Below, piece by piece: positions 1 to 8,638 of a DNA stretch of 41,465 nt (positions are counted from its first letter, which is position 1; each line of letters begins with the position of its first letter). The position numbers and the translations under genes are program-made. Origin of the DNA: Nitriliruptoria bacterium (GTDB taxonomy: Bacteria; Actinomycetota; Nitriliruptoria; Euzebyales; Egibacteraceae); contig PUKE01000262.1 of NCBI GenBank assembly GCA_003550425.1, positions 1-41,465 on the forward strand, read 5' to 3'. The notes under the pieces were generated by a model, which searched no databases, was not told the DNA's origin, and saw only the letters and a list, made by a program, of their open reading frames with translations.

Positions 1-1846
1 CGGCCGCGAGCACGCCGATCCCTCCCCGAGAGCCGATGGACCCCTCTCGATCCCCGGTGGGAACGAGAGGCCTCCTTGGCCATCGCCACGCGCCATGCGG
101 CGCACTGCGCATGATGTCTGCCCGCGTGGCCCATGCGTGGAGAAGATGACGTCTCCGCGCGACCACGGGGGCGACGGGTGCAACACCGGCACGCACTCGG
201 TCGGCGGCCGGGCTCGCTGCTGTCCTCGCTCGCCAGCGGCGCAGGGCCCGCACAAGGACCAGTGGCTGCAGCCGCTCTCGGCAGATGAGCCCTCCGTAGC
301 GCGGGCCGATGGCGGCCCTTGCCACGTTGCTGAGAGACGGGTCGCATCAGCGCAGGTGCAGCTTGCCCGCGTCTCGGCTTCACGGCCTGCGCCCACCCAC
401 GCGTCACGGAAGCGAGGAGGTGGTGTGAGGATCGCATCCCGCCACCCGGCTACTGCCTGATGAGCCACGCCCATCGGGAACCCCGCAACCATCGCTCGCC
501 CAATGTTCGCGTAGGCGCCAGTGGCCCCTGTCGCTCGCTGCATCATGTGCGCGTCGCTTCGCCCACCACCGTAGGAAGCAGGCCGCCCTACACGTCCTTC
601 TGCTTGCCCGTCGCTGTCCTGGACAGCGCCGTCACTCCCGCGCTCCGTCTCGTCATCACCCCGAGCCGCCGCACTGGGAGAAGCGGCGCTCCTCCTCACT
701 GGCGATGCCACGCTGCCGAGTCGCCTGCAGGGGCCATGCGGCTTGGCCTCGCTGGCGGCGACCGCGCCGTATGGGAGGCCGCCAGATCGTGTGCCGCCGA
801 CTGGCCCGAAGAGGCGATGGGGGAGTGGTACCGCGAGCGCCGACGTCCGAGACCCCTCACGAGTGGGCGTAGAGCGCCACGTGTCCCGCCCATCCTCTGG
901 CCGCAAGCACGCATTTGCGCGGCCTCCCAGACCAACCGAGGCCTCAGCACCGTGCCCGACAGCGCCCAGGACTGCGGCTCCAGGTGGGGCTGGCCCGCGC
1001 TAGCAGCCCTCGTGTCCGAAGCCGATGCGGGCTCACCGCGCCATGAGACTGCAGCACCCCAAGGGCCACCCTTCGGACCAGAGAGCTCGGCGTCCAGGAG
1101 GATGGTGCTGCCGATCATGGCCGTGGACCTCGCTGCTCCTGCGCCGATCGGTGCCCAATCGATGTGGCTGTGCTGTGCCGCGGCGTGAGCCACTGCGCGG
1201 CCATGTTTCACGTGGAACACCGACGCCGCTATGTGCTCCACCCACGACCCACGCCCCCTTGCCCCACCGTGCGCATCGACGCGAAGGCCTGTCCCGTGGT
1301 CATCCAGCGTGGGCACATCGTCTCCCCTCCGGCGCTCTCGTTGCCGATCCGGGGACACGCCCTCGCTGCCGCGAGCACGCCTCTCATCGAACCGCCGCTC
1401 GGCCGCCCAGCACGCAGCCTTCCGCCTTGCTGACCCATGATCCAAGCCCATCGGGGAGCTCGCCGGAGCGATCGCTGTCTCGGGGGCAGCGAAGCAGCCG
1501 CACCATGTCGTGGGGACAGCGGAGCAGGCACGCCAGGGGGCTCACCCCCGTCGGGACAGTCATGGCGAAGGGCTTGCCTCGCGCTCTGCCCCTCGTCCCT
1601 GGTTCGCCTCCGGTGGGACCCTCGCTGGCCGAGAGGTCCGGCGAGCCAGCATGGCTGTCTGCCCCCTGTCGCAGCTGATGGCTTGGAGGGTGTTGCCACC
1701 AGTGCCGCTGGGCCCCGCGGGACCGCTCATGGGGAGGCCCGCGCTGCGCGCGCTGATTCGTCTCGTGGCCGACGGCGGCGCCCGAACGGACCAGTTCGGC
1801 TGCACGGTCACGTGGCAGAGGGCAGCCGCAGGGGCCAGACCCCGCC
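1..1846. other. Gene desert at left edge, no supported gene
   Basis: No open frame here resembles a known protein on either strand. The longest frames (for example plus 460-1188 and minus 696-1451) overlap each other, have no ribosome-binding site and read as low-information Arg/Pro/Ala/Ser/His-rich sequence, as expected from stop-poor GC-rich DNA. The base composition looks slightly less GC-rich and less codon-structured than the genes to the right. The only recognisable element is a parS-type site near 1204. No tRNA, tandem array or long inverted repeat was seen. It may be decayed accessory DNA continuous with the IS110 remnant to its right. Confidence 0.6.
1204..1219 (-). promoter_or_regulatory. 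parS: parS centromere-like site (ParB binding)
   Basis: The 16-mer TGTTTCACGTGGAACA reads on the minus strand as TGTTCCACGTGAAACA, which fits the degenerate parS consensus TGTTNCACGTGAAACA without mismatch and is one base from the perfect palindrome. Such sites load the ParB CTP-switch clamp near the origin. It lies about 1.9 kb beyond the end of rsmG, where Actinobacteria normally have parA-parB and parS sites. I saw no second copy in the window and no parA/parB gene. Confidence 0.85.
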
Positions 1847-2770
1847 GAGGTCGACGTGCTGGTCGGCCTTGACGTCGGCAAGACCAACCACCAGGCCACC
1901 GCGAACGACGCGAGCGGGCGGTGCTGTTCGACCGGCCCATCACCGACGCCCCGGCTGCGCTCGAGGCGCTGCTCGACCGCGCAACCGAGCATGGGGTGCC
2001 GGCGTTGGTGATCGACCAGCCCGGCCCAGACGCCCGCGCTCGCCCTGGCGGTCGGCCGCGCCCGTGGCGTGGCCGTGGCCGTGGCCTCCATCCCCAGGCT
2101 GGTGCTGCGCCGTGCCGCTGACCCGTCTCCCGGTGAGGCCAAGACCGAAGCCCGCGCGAGGCCGCGCGGTGCTGGCCGACACCGCCCGAATGCACCGACC
2201 TCGGATCGCATAGCACCCCCGACGACGAACCGCTACAGCGCCTCCGCGTGCTGTCGGGCTGCGACTCGGGCTGCGACGACGATCCGACCGCCGATCTTGT
2301 CCGCGTGGCCAACGGGCAGCGCGCCACCCTCACCGCCCTCAACCCGGCCCTCGAAGGGGTCCTTGGAGCCACCCCGGGCACCACGCGGTGCAGGCGCTGC
2401 GGGCCCGCCACCCCACACCGGGAGCGCTGCGCGACGCCGGCCAGCCGCGACTGGTGCGCCTACCGACCCCCCACGCGCCCCGCATGAGGCGAACGCCAGC
2501 GCGACGAGGTCCTCGCCGCCGCAGCCACCCAGACCGTAACGACCCCGCCGAGACCACCCACGGCCGCATGGTCGCGGACCTCGCCGGCGAGCTCGACCGG
2601 CTCCATGACCGCCGCCACCAACGTGCCGTCGGTCCCAAGCACGCCTTCCTCACCCACGATCTCGGGCCGGTCCAGGCGACCCTGCCGCCGTGGGGCCCGA
2701 GCCCGGCGCGGCGCCTCTCGCTCAACCGTGATCGCAGCCGCTTCACCACTCCTCACCCCGCGCAGCGCCT
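1847..2770 (+). pseudogene. IS110-family transposase remnant, multiply frameshifted
   Basis: Pieces of an IS110-type (DEDD, bridge-RNA-guided recombinase) transposase follow in the right order but in different frames. From 1850 there is the N-terminal catalytic motif VDVLVGLDVGKTNHQATAND. From 1921 comes VLFDRPITDAPAALEALLDR. Around 2040-2167 comes a block with VASIPRLVLRRAADPSPGEA and a KTEAR motif. Near 2170 comes VLADTARMHRPRIA followed by a stop. From about 2290 comes DLVRVANGQRATLTALNPAL. From 2388 to about 2690 come QALRARHPTPGALRDAGQPR, a GRMVADLAGELDRLHDRR block and HDLGPVQATLP. At least four frame changes and one stop make it non-functional. Similarity fades after about 2750. Ends of the element and a bridge RNA could not be recognised; boundaries are approximate. 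Confidence 0.8.
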
Positions 2771-3106
2771 CCAGCCATCCACACCCGGCGGCCCCGCCGA
2801 TGCGTCGCTCACGCGGCTTGACGAGAAGATGGGGAGACACCCCTCGCCACCGCGATCTCGAGCTGCGCCCTGACCGCATCGGATTGGAGTTGGCCTGCGG
2901 GCTCGGCGCGATCACCCTCTACGAGCATCGCCCGGCGAGCCAGTCCCGAGCACCTGCGGCCACATGCGATGCCGCCGGACGCCGCCACCCACGGTCATGT
3001 CCGGCCCCCGGGGCGGGAGCGTGCCAAACCACATTCGCGGAGTTCCACGCGGAGGATGCAGCGCAGCCACGACGACCGTCGCGCCCTCGTGGCGGCAGCG
3101 CCACCG
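2771..3106. other. Intergenic stretch downstream of rsmG, nothing recognised
   Basis: This stretch lies between the fading C-terminus of the IS110 remnant and the stop codon of rsmG. I see no gene, RNA, hairpin strong enough to call a terminator, or parAB similarity on either strand. It could hold the decayed 3' end of the insertion element. Confidence 0.5.
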
Positions 3107-3736
3107 CTAGAGCGGATCGCGCTGTGCGCGCCCCGGCGGCCGCGGAACCCAGCTGGGAGGCGCTTCCCCCGTGGTCGCCAGCACGAGCAGCCCCCCGCGG
3201 GCCAACGGCTGGACGTGCTCCACGTCCATCCCGAGCTCCCGCAGGGCTCGCTGCGCCTCGTCGATCTCGTCCTCCCAGCGCTCTCCCTTGATCGCCCAGC
3301 ATCGCCCTGCTGGCGTCAAGAGGGGGCGCACGAGCTCCACCAGCGAGCGCAGGGGGGCGACGGCCCGTGCGACCACGCCCTCATAGGCGCCTCGGTGCTC
3401 GGGCTGCCGGGCGAGGAGCTCGGCTCGATCAGCCACCACCTCACAGGCGATCCCGAGCTCAGCGGCGAAGCGCTGCACCTCGTCGGCCTTCTTGCGCCGA
3501 GCGTCCACCAGGCGCCAGGTCGCCTGCGGATGCGCGCGGGCCAAGACGAGACCCGGCAGGCCGCCGCCGGTCCCCAAGTCCATCCACAGGCTGCCGGGAC
3601 GGGGGTCGAGCAGCGTCGCCAGCTCCTCGGCCTCGCGCACGTGCACCGTGCGCAGCACCGGGTGATCGGCGCGAGCGACCAGGTTGTGGGGTGACGCCGC
3701 GATGAGGTCGGCCAAGCGCTCGAGGTCGTCGCTCAC
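3107..3736 (-). CDS. rsmG: 16S rRNA (guanine527-N7)-methyltransferase RsmG
   Basis: This 209-residue protein has the usual RsmG length. It makes m7G527 in 16S rRNA from S-adenosylmethionine. The SAM-binding motif MDLGTGGGLPG lies at residues 52-62, followed by LVDARRKKADEVQRF at 77-91 (the acidic ribose-binding position and the typical RKK), ARAVAPL at 123-129 and AIKGE near 148. The start is GTG, chosen because a GGGAGGA ribosome-binding site sits about seven bases upstream and because the family's N-terminal helix begins here. It is the last recognisable gene of the minus-strand rpmH-rnpA-yidD-yidC-jag-rsmG series, separated from jag by 167 bp. In most Actinobacteria parA and parB follow; here a gene desert does. 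Identification is firm. Confidence 0.96.
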   Translation of the reverse strand: MSDDLERLADLIAASPHNLVARADHPVLRTVHVREAEELATLLDPRPGSLWMDLGTGGGLPGLVLARAHPQATWRLVDARRKKADEVQRFAAELGIACEVVADRAELLARQPEHRGAYEGVVARAVAPLRSLVELVRPLLTPAGRCWAIKGERWEDEIDEAQRALRELGMDVEHVQPLARGGLLVLATTGEAPPSWVPRPPGRAQRDPL

Positions 3737-3903
3737 GCGCTGTCCTCCCCGCTCGTCCGCAGTTCCGCGTGCCCCGCATCACACCATTGCCTCGCCGCGG
3801 CCGACCCGATCAGGACCCGCGAACCCACTCGGCGGACACACCGCCGAAGGCAGTCGTCCCCGCCGACCCCGTGCAGCGGTGACGGCGCACGCAGCGCGCC
3901 GCG

Positions 3904-4452
3904 TCAGTCCTCGTCGCCCTCGCGGTCCGGGCGGATCACGACGCGACGTCGCGGATCGGCGCCCTCGCTGGCGGACACCACGCCGCCGCTCTGCGCGACG
4001 AGGCCGTGCATGACCTTGCGCTCGTAGGCGTCCATCGGCTCCAGGCGCACCGCCTCACCGGTCTCGCGCACCTCGGCGATCGCATCGCGGCACTTGTCCT
4101 TGAGCTTCTCGAGATGGCGCTGTCGGTACCCCTCGACGTCGACGCGCACGTGCGCGCGCTGCTCGGTCTGGCGCTGCACCGCGCACCGCGTCAGCTCCTG
4201 GAGGGCCTCGAGGGTCTGCCCGCGCCGGCCGATGAGCAAGCCCGTGCCCACCTCGTTGATGCGCACGAAGGCCTGGTCCTCGGTCACCTCGATGTCGATG
4301 TCCCCCGGAAGGTCGAGGCGGTCCAACAGGCCCTCGATGAAGTCGGCGGCGAGGTCGGCCTCGTGGTCGAGCTGATCGAGCCATTCCTCGGTCGAGAGCG
4401 CGTGGCCCTCGTCTGCCTCTGCGACCTGCTGCTCGTGCTGGTCGGCGCTCAT
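3904..4452 (-). CDS. jag: Jag/KhpB-type RNA-binding protein (KH + R3H)
   Basis: This 182-residue protein combines a KH domain and a C-terminal R3H domain, the Jag/KhpB arrangement; as usual in Actinobacteria it lacks the N-terminal Jag_N domain. An acidic leader (about residues 1-45) precedes the KH domain, whose GxxG loop is IGRRGQT (Gly75-Arg-Arg-Gly78). The R3H signature ERKVMHGLVAQ supplies Arg145 and His149. Known family members bind single-stranded RNA and affect cell-wall synthesis and division; the exact role here is inferred. It follows yidC by 75 bp on the same strand, the conserved position. The ATG start is preceded by GAGGAG nine bases upstream. Confidence 0.93.
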   Translation of the reverse strand: MSADQHEQQVAEADEGHALSTEEWLDQLDHEADLAADFIEGLLDRLDLPGDIDIEVTEDQAFVRINEVGTGLLIGRRGQTLEALQELTRCAVQRQTEQRAHVRVDVEGYRQRHLEKLKDKCRDAIAEVRETGEAVRLEPMDAYERKVMHGLVAQSGGVVSASEGADPRRRVVIRPDREGDED

Positions 4453-4527
4453 GGACGCATGCTCCTCGAGAGGTGATCGGCGGTTTCGACGAGTCCGACG
4501 CGAGCACCGCTCGCGCGGCTCGTGAGG

Positions 4528-5289
4528 CTAGCTCTTGGCCTTCGCGGGCTGGGGTGCGCTCGCGCCCCTGAACATGACGTACTGCTGCCCCATGGTCCAC
4601 AGGTTCGTGGTCACCCAGTACAGCACCAGCCCGACGGGGAAGTTCATGGCGAAGATCGTGAGCATGACCGGCATCAGGTACAGCATGATCTTCATCTGCG
4701 GGTTGTCCGCTGACGCCGGATTGTTGGCCATCATCTGGCGCTGGGAGACATACATCGTGATGCCCATGGCGAGCACGAGGAACCAGGCCCCGATGCCGGC
4801 GCCCTGCAGCGCGTTGACCGTCAGGTCGTCGACCAGCAGGAAGCCCTCGCCCTGCAGGGGGTCGGCGCGCTCGGTGGTCAGCAGCCGGAACATGGCGATG
4901 AAGATCGGCATCTGGGCCAGCAGCGGCAGGCAGCCCCCCAGGGGGTTGACGTTGTGCTCCTTGTAGAGCTTCATCGTCTCTTCTTGCTGCTTCTGCTTGC
5001 GAGCCCGGTACTTCTCCGGGTCTGTCTTCATCATCGACCGGTCGGCCTTGTACTTCTTCTGGATCCGGTCGATCTCGGGCTTCAGCGACTGCATGGCCCG
5101 CATCGAGCGCGTCTGCTTGATGGCCAACGGCAGCAACAGGACGCGCACCACGACGGTCAGGGCGATGATCGAGAACGCCCAGCTCCAGGCGCCCACCAGC
5201 GGGATGGGCTCGAAGACGCCCTGGAAGGTGGCGAGGATGGCGGCCAGGCCGTCGAGCAGCCCGTTCCAGATGCCGATCAGGAAGTCCAC
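4528..5289 (-). CDS. yidC: Membrane protein insertase YidC (Oxa1 family)
   Basis: This 253-residue insertase helps fold and insert membrane proteins alone or with SecYEG. It has the short five-helix Gram-positive form without the large periplasmic domain. Visible hallmarks are the helix with Arg49 ([14 protein letters not shown]), which would form the hydrophilic groove, the basic cytoplasmic hairpin at about 60-112 (many Lys/Arg/Gln), then [20 protein letters not shown] at 115-134 and the last helices MYVSQRQM and [20 protein letters not shown] ending near 225. The start is GTG with AGAAGGAG upstream, and the gene overlaps the end of yidD by 13 bp, implying coupled translation. No lipoprotein signal is seen. 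Identification is firm. Confidence 0.97.
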   Translation of the reverse strand: MDFLIGIWNGLLDGLAAILATFQGVFEPIPLVGAWSWAFSIIALTVVVRVLLLPLAIKQTRSMRAMQSLKPEIDRIQKKYKADRSMMKTDPEKYRARKQKQQEETMKLYKEHNVNPLGGCLPLLAQMPIFIAMFRLLTTERADPLQGEGFLLVDDLTVNALQGAGIGAWFLVLAMGITMYVSQRQMMANNPASADNPQMKIMLYLMPVMLTIFAMNFPVGLVLYWVTTNLWTMGQQYVMFRGASAPQPAKAKS

Positions 5290-5540
5290 GGTTCGACTCC
5301 TTCTGCGTCGTCACGTCCCTCGCGTGGAGGGACGTGATCGATCCCCCCAGGATGGAAGGGATGGCAGCGGCCCACGCGCTTGATCGTCAGCCAGGCGCCC
5401 CGACCCGCGCCGTGCGTGGCCAGCGCCTCGCGGCCGTACTGCGAGCATGTCGGATAGAAGCGGCAGCGCTGGACAGGACCTCTGGGGATCAGCTGGTACA
5501 GCGCGATCAGACGATCCAGGATCCGGGCGCCCCAGCTCAT
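5277..5540 (-). CDS. yidD: Membrane protein insertion efficiency factor YidD
   Basis: This 87-residue protein matches the compact YidD (haemolytic domain, UPF0161) family. The Cys-containing core [11 protein letters not shown] (26-36) and [11 protein letters not shown] (58-68) are both present, preceded by an amphipathic segment ([12 protein letters not shown]) thought to attach it to the inner face of the membrane. YidD assists YidC-dependent insertion. The chosen ATG overlaps the rnpA stop by four bases (ATGA); a longer in-frame extension upstream would lie wholly inside rnpA and is unlikely. The last 13 bp overlap yidC, so rnpA-yidD-yidC look translationally coupled. Confidence 0.95.
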   Translation of the reverse strand: MSWGARILDRLIALYQLIPRGPVQRCRFYPTCSQYGREALATHGAGRGAWLTIKRVGRCHPFHPGGIDHVPPREGRDDAEGVEPWTS

Positions 5541-5926
5541 CGCAGCGACCCCGCGCTCGTCGTCTCGGCAGCGGACGCCGCGTCGCCCAGCTCGCGTCGC
5601 AGCGCACGCTGGACGAGGCCCCTCACCGCCGGGCGCAGCTCGTCCCATGGGCGCTCCGCGACGCCTGGGCGGCAGATGACCACGAGGTCGACATCGGGCG
5701 GGAGCTCGAGCTCGCGCATGATCGCCCGCGCCCGCCGCTTGGCGCGATTGCGCACCACGGCCGAGGGGAACCCTCGCGTGGCCGCGGCCGTCCAGCGCGC
5801 AGGAGCGCCGTCGACGTCAGGGCGCCGCCGAGCGCGCACCGTGGCGTCCTCGCCGCGTGCGGAGGATCCGGAGCGCAGGACGGCTCGCACGTCCCGTGAG
5901 GGCCGCAGGCGCATGGTGGTGGTCAT
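5537..5926 (-). CDS. rnpA: Ribonuclease P protein component
   Basis: The product (129 residues) is the basic protein subunit that binds the RNase P RNA and the pre-tRNA 5' leader. The RNR signature [13 protein letters not shown] lies at residues 57-69, followed by the helix [19 protein letters not shown]. The N-terminal [16 protein letters not shown] matches the start of the family, so Met5 (coordinate 5914) is an equally good initiator. The C-terminus, rich in Ala/Ser/Thr, is slightly extended. It lies between rpmH and yidD in the near-universal order, with a short 133-bp spacer after rpmH and a 4-bp overlap with yidD. Confidence 0.95.
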   Translation of the reverse strand: MTTTMRLRPSRDVRAVLRSGSSARGEDATVRARRRPDVDGAPARWTAAATRGFPSAVVRNRAKRRARAIMRELELPPDVDLVVICRPGVAERPWDELRPAVRGLVQRALRRELGDAASAAETTSAGSLR

Positions 5927-6059
5927 AGGCGCTGCTCGGCAGCCGCGGACAGTCGATGCCCAGCGTAACGGCCCGAGGCACGTCGCGGGCCCGCGGCCCG
6001 CTGACCATGGTCCTGGATCGCTCGGGCCCCGCGACCGCGCCTCGCGCGCGGCGACCGCC

Positions 6060-6194
6060 TCACGCCGTCAGGCGCTGGCGCCCCCGCTGACGACGACGCT
6101 TCACCACCGCACGCCCCTGCCGGGTGCGCATGCGCGCACGGAAGCCGTGGCGGCGGTGACGACGACGGTTCTTGGGCTGGTAGGTGCGCTTCAT
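6060..6194 (-). CDS. rpmH: 50S ribosomal protein L34
   Basis: This 44-residue protein is almost entirely basic and starts [20 protein letters not shown], the invariant L34 N-terminus, ending with the [13 protein letters not shown] tail. The start is fixed by homology; the same frame continues upstream without a stop but that part is not L34. It is the first gene of the minus-strand ribosome/RNase P/insertase series and is divergent from dnaA, the classical origin arrangement. An upstream sequence on the minus strand, GGGCAGGAGC, provides a GGAG-type ribosome-binding site. Confidence 0.97.
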   Translation of the reverse strand: MKRTYQPKNRRRHRRHGFRARMRTRQGRAVVKRRRQRGRQRLTA

Positions 6195-6423
6195 CGGTCC
6201 TGCTCCTGCCCGCGGCGGACAACGCTCGCACGGTGGGTCGGCGCTGCAAGGTCGTGGCGGGTGCGGCGGCACAGTGACAGGGGCGGCCGTCCGCAGCCGC
6301 ACAGGTCAACGGTACGCCCCCGTGCCGCCATCAGCAACCAGCCGTCGAGGGGCCTCCCACGAGGCGCATCCCTGGGCCTGCCGACCCGCTGGGGGGGCCC
6401 GGCTGGTCGATCCCAAGGGATCC

Positions 6424-6460
6424 CCACCTGGGTGACCCACGACCTGGGTGACCCAGGTGG
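6424..6460. repeat. Nested inverted/direct repeat upstream of dnaA
   Basis: The unit ACCTGGGTGACCCA occurs twice, at 6426-6439 and 6442-6455, offset by 16 bp. The second copy extends to ACCTGGGTGACCCAGGT, an 8-bp-arm palindrome around a central G. The outer ends CCACCTGGGT (6424-6433) and ACCCAGGTGG (6451-6460) are also perfect inverted repeats. A separate palindrome GATCCCAAGGGATC lies just upstream at 6409-6422. The layout suits a dimeric repressor binding two adjacent operators about 50 bp ahead of the dnaA promoter; that role is inference. Confidence 0.75.
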
Positions 6461-6506
6461 CTCCAGGCTGACGGCCCGACCCTCCGCCGACTGTCCGACG
6501 GGGGTG

Positions 6507-6536
6507 TTGCACGCCGCGAGCGGGGACGCGTATTCT
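6507..6536 (+). promoter_or_regulatory. Probable dnaA promoter
   Basis: TTGCAC (6507-6512) and TATTCT (6531-6536) are separated by 18 bp, a fair match to the housekeeping -35/-10 pattern and unusually AT-rich for this sequence. Transcription would start near 6543, giving a leader of about 245 nt that contains the DnaA-box-like cluster, allowing autoregulation by DnaA. Confidence 0.5.
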
Positions 6537-6703
6537 GCCGACCTCGCACACGAGACCAGCCGCCCCGCTGGCGCGCATGGGGCGCCGTGGCACGATGCAC
6601 GGGCTCCGGTGGCGGGCTCGGCTGGGTAGAGGGGCACCGCGTCTTCCCCCGGTGCTGCCTGCCTGCGCGGCGCCTGCCGGCGTGCGCGCCGGGCCGCCCG
6701 TGA

Positions 6704-6736
6704 CCGTCCACACCTTGTGGATGATCCTGTGGACGG
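6704..6736. promoter_or_regulatory. Three DnaA-box-like nonamers ahead of dnaA
   Basis: Within 33 bp lie CCGTCCACA (6704-6712, plus), TGTGGATGA (6716-6724, minus-strand TCATCCACA) and TGTGGACGG (6728-6736, minus-strand CCGTCCACA). All keep the TCCACA core of the TTATCCACA box; the high-GC variants are usual in actinobacterial origins. Position suggests autoregulation of dnaA or part of the origin. Confidence 0.6.
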
Positions 6737-6789
6737 CTTGCCGGGCGGCTCTGCACCCTGCACCGAGCAGCGACGACGGGGACCACACG

Positions 6790-8232
6790 GTGAGCGATCT
6801 CGACGCCCTCGAGCTGACTGACCTCTGGCAGCACACGCTTGACGCCCTGCAGGACCGCGTCACGGGCGCGGCGCTGCAGACCTGGCTGCGAGAGACCTCC
6901 CCCGTGGGCTTCAGCGACGACACGCTGGTGCTCGCGGCGCCTCACGCCTTCGCCCGCGAGCAGCTGGACCTGCGCTACGGCGCCGAACTGCGCGCGGCCC
7001 TGACCGCCGCCGCGGGCCGAGCCCTGAACGTGATGATCACGGTGCGCCCCGACGCCCCTGCCCAACCAGGCGAGGACGGGGCGGACGCTGGCGCCGGGGA
7101 GCCCCCTGCCACGACGGTCTCCGAGGGGACCCGCGAGGGGGAGCGTCGGCGGGGCGCCCCCGAGAGCTTCACCGCCCCGGTCGGCGACCGTGACGCCCCC
7201 CTGAACGAGAAGTACACCTTCGACCGGTTCGTCATCGGGGCGAGCAACCGGTTCGCCCACGCGGCCGCGTTCGCCGTGGCCGAGGCGCCCGCACGCTCCT
7301 ACAACCCGCTGTTCATCTACGGGGGCGCCGGGCTCGGCAAGACCCACCTCCTCCAGGCCGTGGGGCACTACACGACCAACCTCTACCCCTCGCAGCGGGT
7401 GCGGTACGTCTCCAGCGAGCAGTTCACCAACGAGTTCATCGACGCGATCTCGAACAATCGCCAGGTGTCCTTCCAGCGTCGGTACCGAGACGTGGACGTC
7501 CTGCTCATCGACGACATCCAGTTCCTGGAGAACAAGGAGCGCACCCAGGAGGAGTTCTTCCACACCTTCAACGCGCTCCACAACGCCGACAAGCAGATCG
7601 TCATCTCCTCGGACCGTCCGCCCAAGAAGATCAGCCACCTCGAGGACCGCCTGCGCACCCGCTTCGAGTGGGGCCTGATCACCGACATCCAGCCGCCAGA
7701 CCTCGAGACGCGGCTGGCGATCCTGCGCAAGCGGTCCAACTACGAGCAGCTGCCGGTCCCCGACGAGGTGCTGGAGCTCATCGCGAGCCGCATCTCCTCC
7801 AACATCCGCGAGCTCGAGGGCGCCCTGATCCGCGTCACGGCGTTCGCCTCGCTGCAGCGCACCGAGGTGACCACCCACCTCGCCCAGACCGTGCTGAAGG
7901 ACCTCTTCCCCGAGACGGCGGGACAGGACATCAGCGCCGGGCTCATCATGTCCGAGACAGCCAGTTACTTCGAGCTGTCCCTGGACGAGCTGTGCTCGTC
8001 GCGGCGCACGCGCCAGCTGGTCCTGGCGCGCCAGATCGCCATGTACCTGTGCCGGGAGCTCACCGATCTCTCGCTGCCCAAGATCGGACAGGCCTTCGGT
8101 GGCCGTGACCACACCACGGTCATGCATGCCACCAACAAGATCGGCTCCCTCATCCAGGAGCGCCCCGCGGTCTACGAGCAGCTCCAGGAGCTGACCAGCC
8201 GGATCAAGACCGCTGCGCGCCACACCGGGTGA
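6790..8232 (+). CDS. dnaA: Chromosomal replication initiator protein DnaA
   Basis: This 480-residue initiator binds DnaA boxes, oligomerises with ATP and opens oriC. Domain I (about 1-85, [13 protein letters not shown]) is followed by a variable acidic linker (86-135), the AAA+ domain from [12 protein letters not shown] (139-150), Walker [10 protein letters not shown] (178-186), Walker [11 protein letters not shown] (236-245), and a domain IV helix-turn-helix with the DNA-binding signature [14 protein letters not shown] at 438-451. The GTG start was chosen because DnaA homologues begin about ten residues before the Leu-Trp motif; the ribosome-binding site is weak (GGGGA). A longer in-frame extension upstream has no family similarity. 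It is divergent from rpmH and followed by the likely origin. Confidence 0.97.
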   Translation: MSDLDALELTDLWQHTLDALQDRVTGAALQTWLRETSPVGFSDDTLVLAAPHAFAREQLDLRYGAELRAALTAAAGRALNVMITVRPDAPAQPGEDGADAGAGEPPATTVSEGTREGERRRGAPESFTAPVGDRDAPLNEKYTFDRFVIGASNRFAHAAAFAVAEAPARSYNPLFIYGGAGLGKTHLLQAVGHYTTNLYPSQRVRYVSSEQFTNEFIDAISNNRQVSFQRRYRDVDVLLIDDIQFLENKERTQEEFFHTFNALHNADKQIVISSDRPPKKISHLEDRLRTRFEWGLITDIQPPDLETRLAILRKRSNYEQLPVPDEVLELIASRISSNIRELEGALIRVTAFASLQRTEVTTHLAQTVLKDLFPETAGQDISAGLIMSETASYFELSLDELCSSRRTRQLVLARQIAMYLCRELTDLSLPKIGQAFGGRDHTTVMHATNKIGSLIQERPAVYEQLQELTSRIKTAARHTG

Positions 8233-8638
8233 CGCCGGTGCCCTCGACCCCACGCCCCACCCGGGCCGGCGCCGGGCGCGCCGCCGGCCCGACGCGGGCC
8301 CAGCGAGGCCTCCGCCGGCCTGTGGACGCTCAGGGGACGGCCTGGGGACCCGAGGCCCACCCGTCCACCGTCGTCCCTCGCCCGCGAGCCGCGCACGGCT
8401 CGCCTGGGGACGACGAGGCCGTGACCCACAAGCGGTGCACAGCCTCGCCCACCGGTGCCCCACAGCCCCGACCCGCCGCTGACCAGCCCGATCGAGACTT
8501 GTCCACAGCCCATGCGAGCCCCTACGGTTCCTACGCTCTTGACATACTGCTGAGCACCCTCGACCCCTTGCCCACCGACCCTGTTGAGGACGGCCCTGCG
8601 ACTGCCTGGCGCGGGCGCCGTGGAGCACTGGAGGACCC
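8233..8638. other. oriC: Probable oriC in the dnaA-dnaN gap
   Basis: The 406-bp gap between dnaA and dnaN is the usual origin position in Actinobacteria. It contains a perfect high-GC DnaA box TTGTCCACA at 8499-8507, TGTGGACGC at 8321-8329 (minus-strand GCGTCCACA) and several weaker TCCAC/CCACA words (for example CCGTCCACC near 8360). The least GC-rich stretch, around 8520-8550, is a candidate unwinding site and includes a perfect TTGACA (8539-8544) that could be the -35 of a dnaN promoter, although no good -10 follows. No protein-coding frame here is credible. Confidence 0.7.

Larger units (their letters stand above)
6195..6789. other. rpmH-dnaA divergent intergenic region
   Basis: This 595-bp region carries the control signals for rpmH (leftward) and dnaA (rightward). 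It holds a cluster of palindromes at 6409-6460, a sigma70-type promoter at 6507-6536 and three DnaA-box-like nonamers at 6704-6736, described separately. An open frame that runs into dnaA from 6577 is not family-like and is taken as untranslated leader. It may form part of a bipartite origin together with the dnaA-dnaN gap. Confidence 0.7.

Noticed and set aside
696-1451. Minus-strand frame including the parS sequence, considered as an eroded parA or parB
   Set aside because: The words around the site (VFHVKH) arise from the parS bases themselves. No Walker A (KGGVGKTT) or ParB box was found in any frame.
8539-8544. Perfect TTGACA as proof of a dnaN promoter
   Set aside because: No acceptable -10 lies 16-18 bp downstream; left as a remark within oriC.
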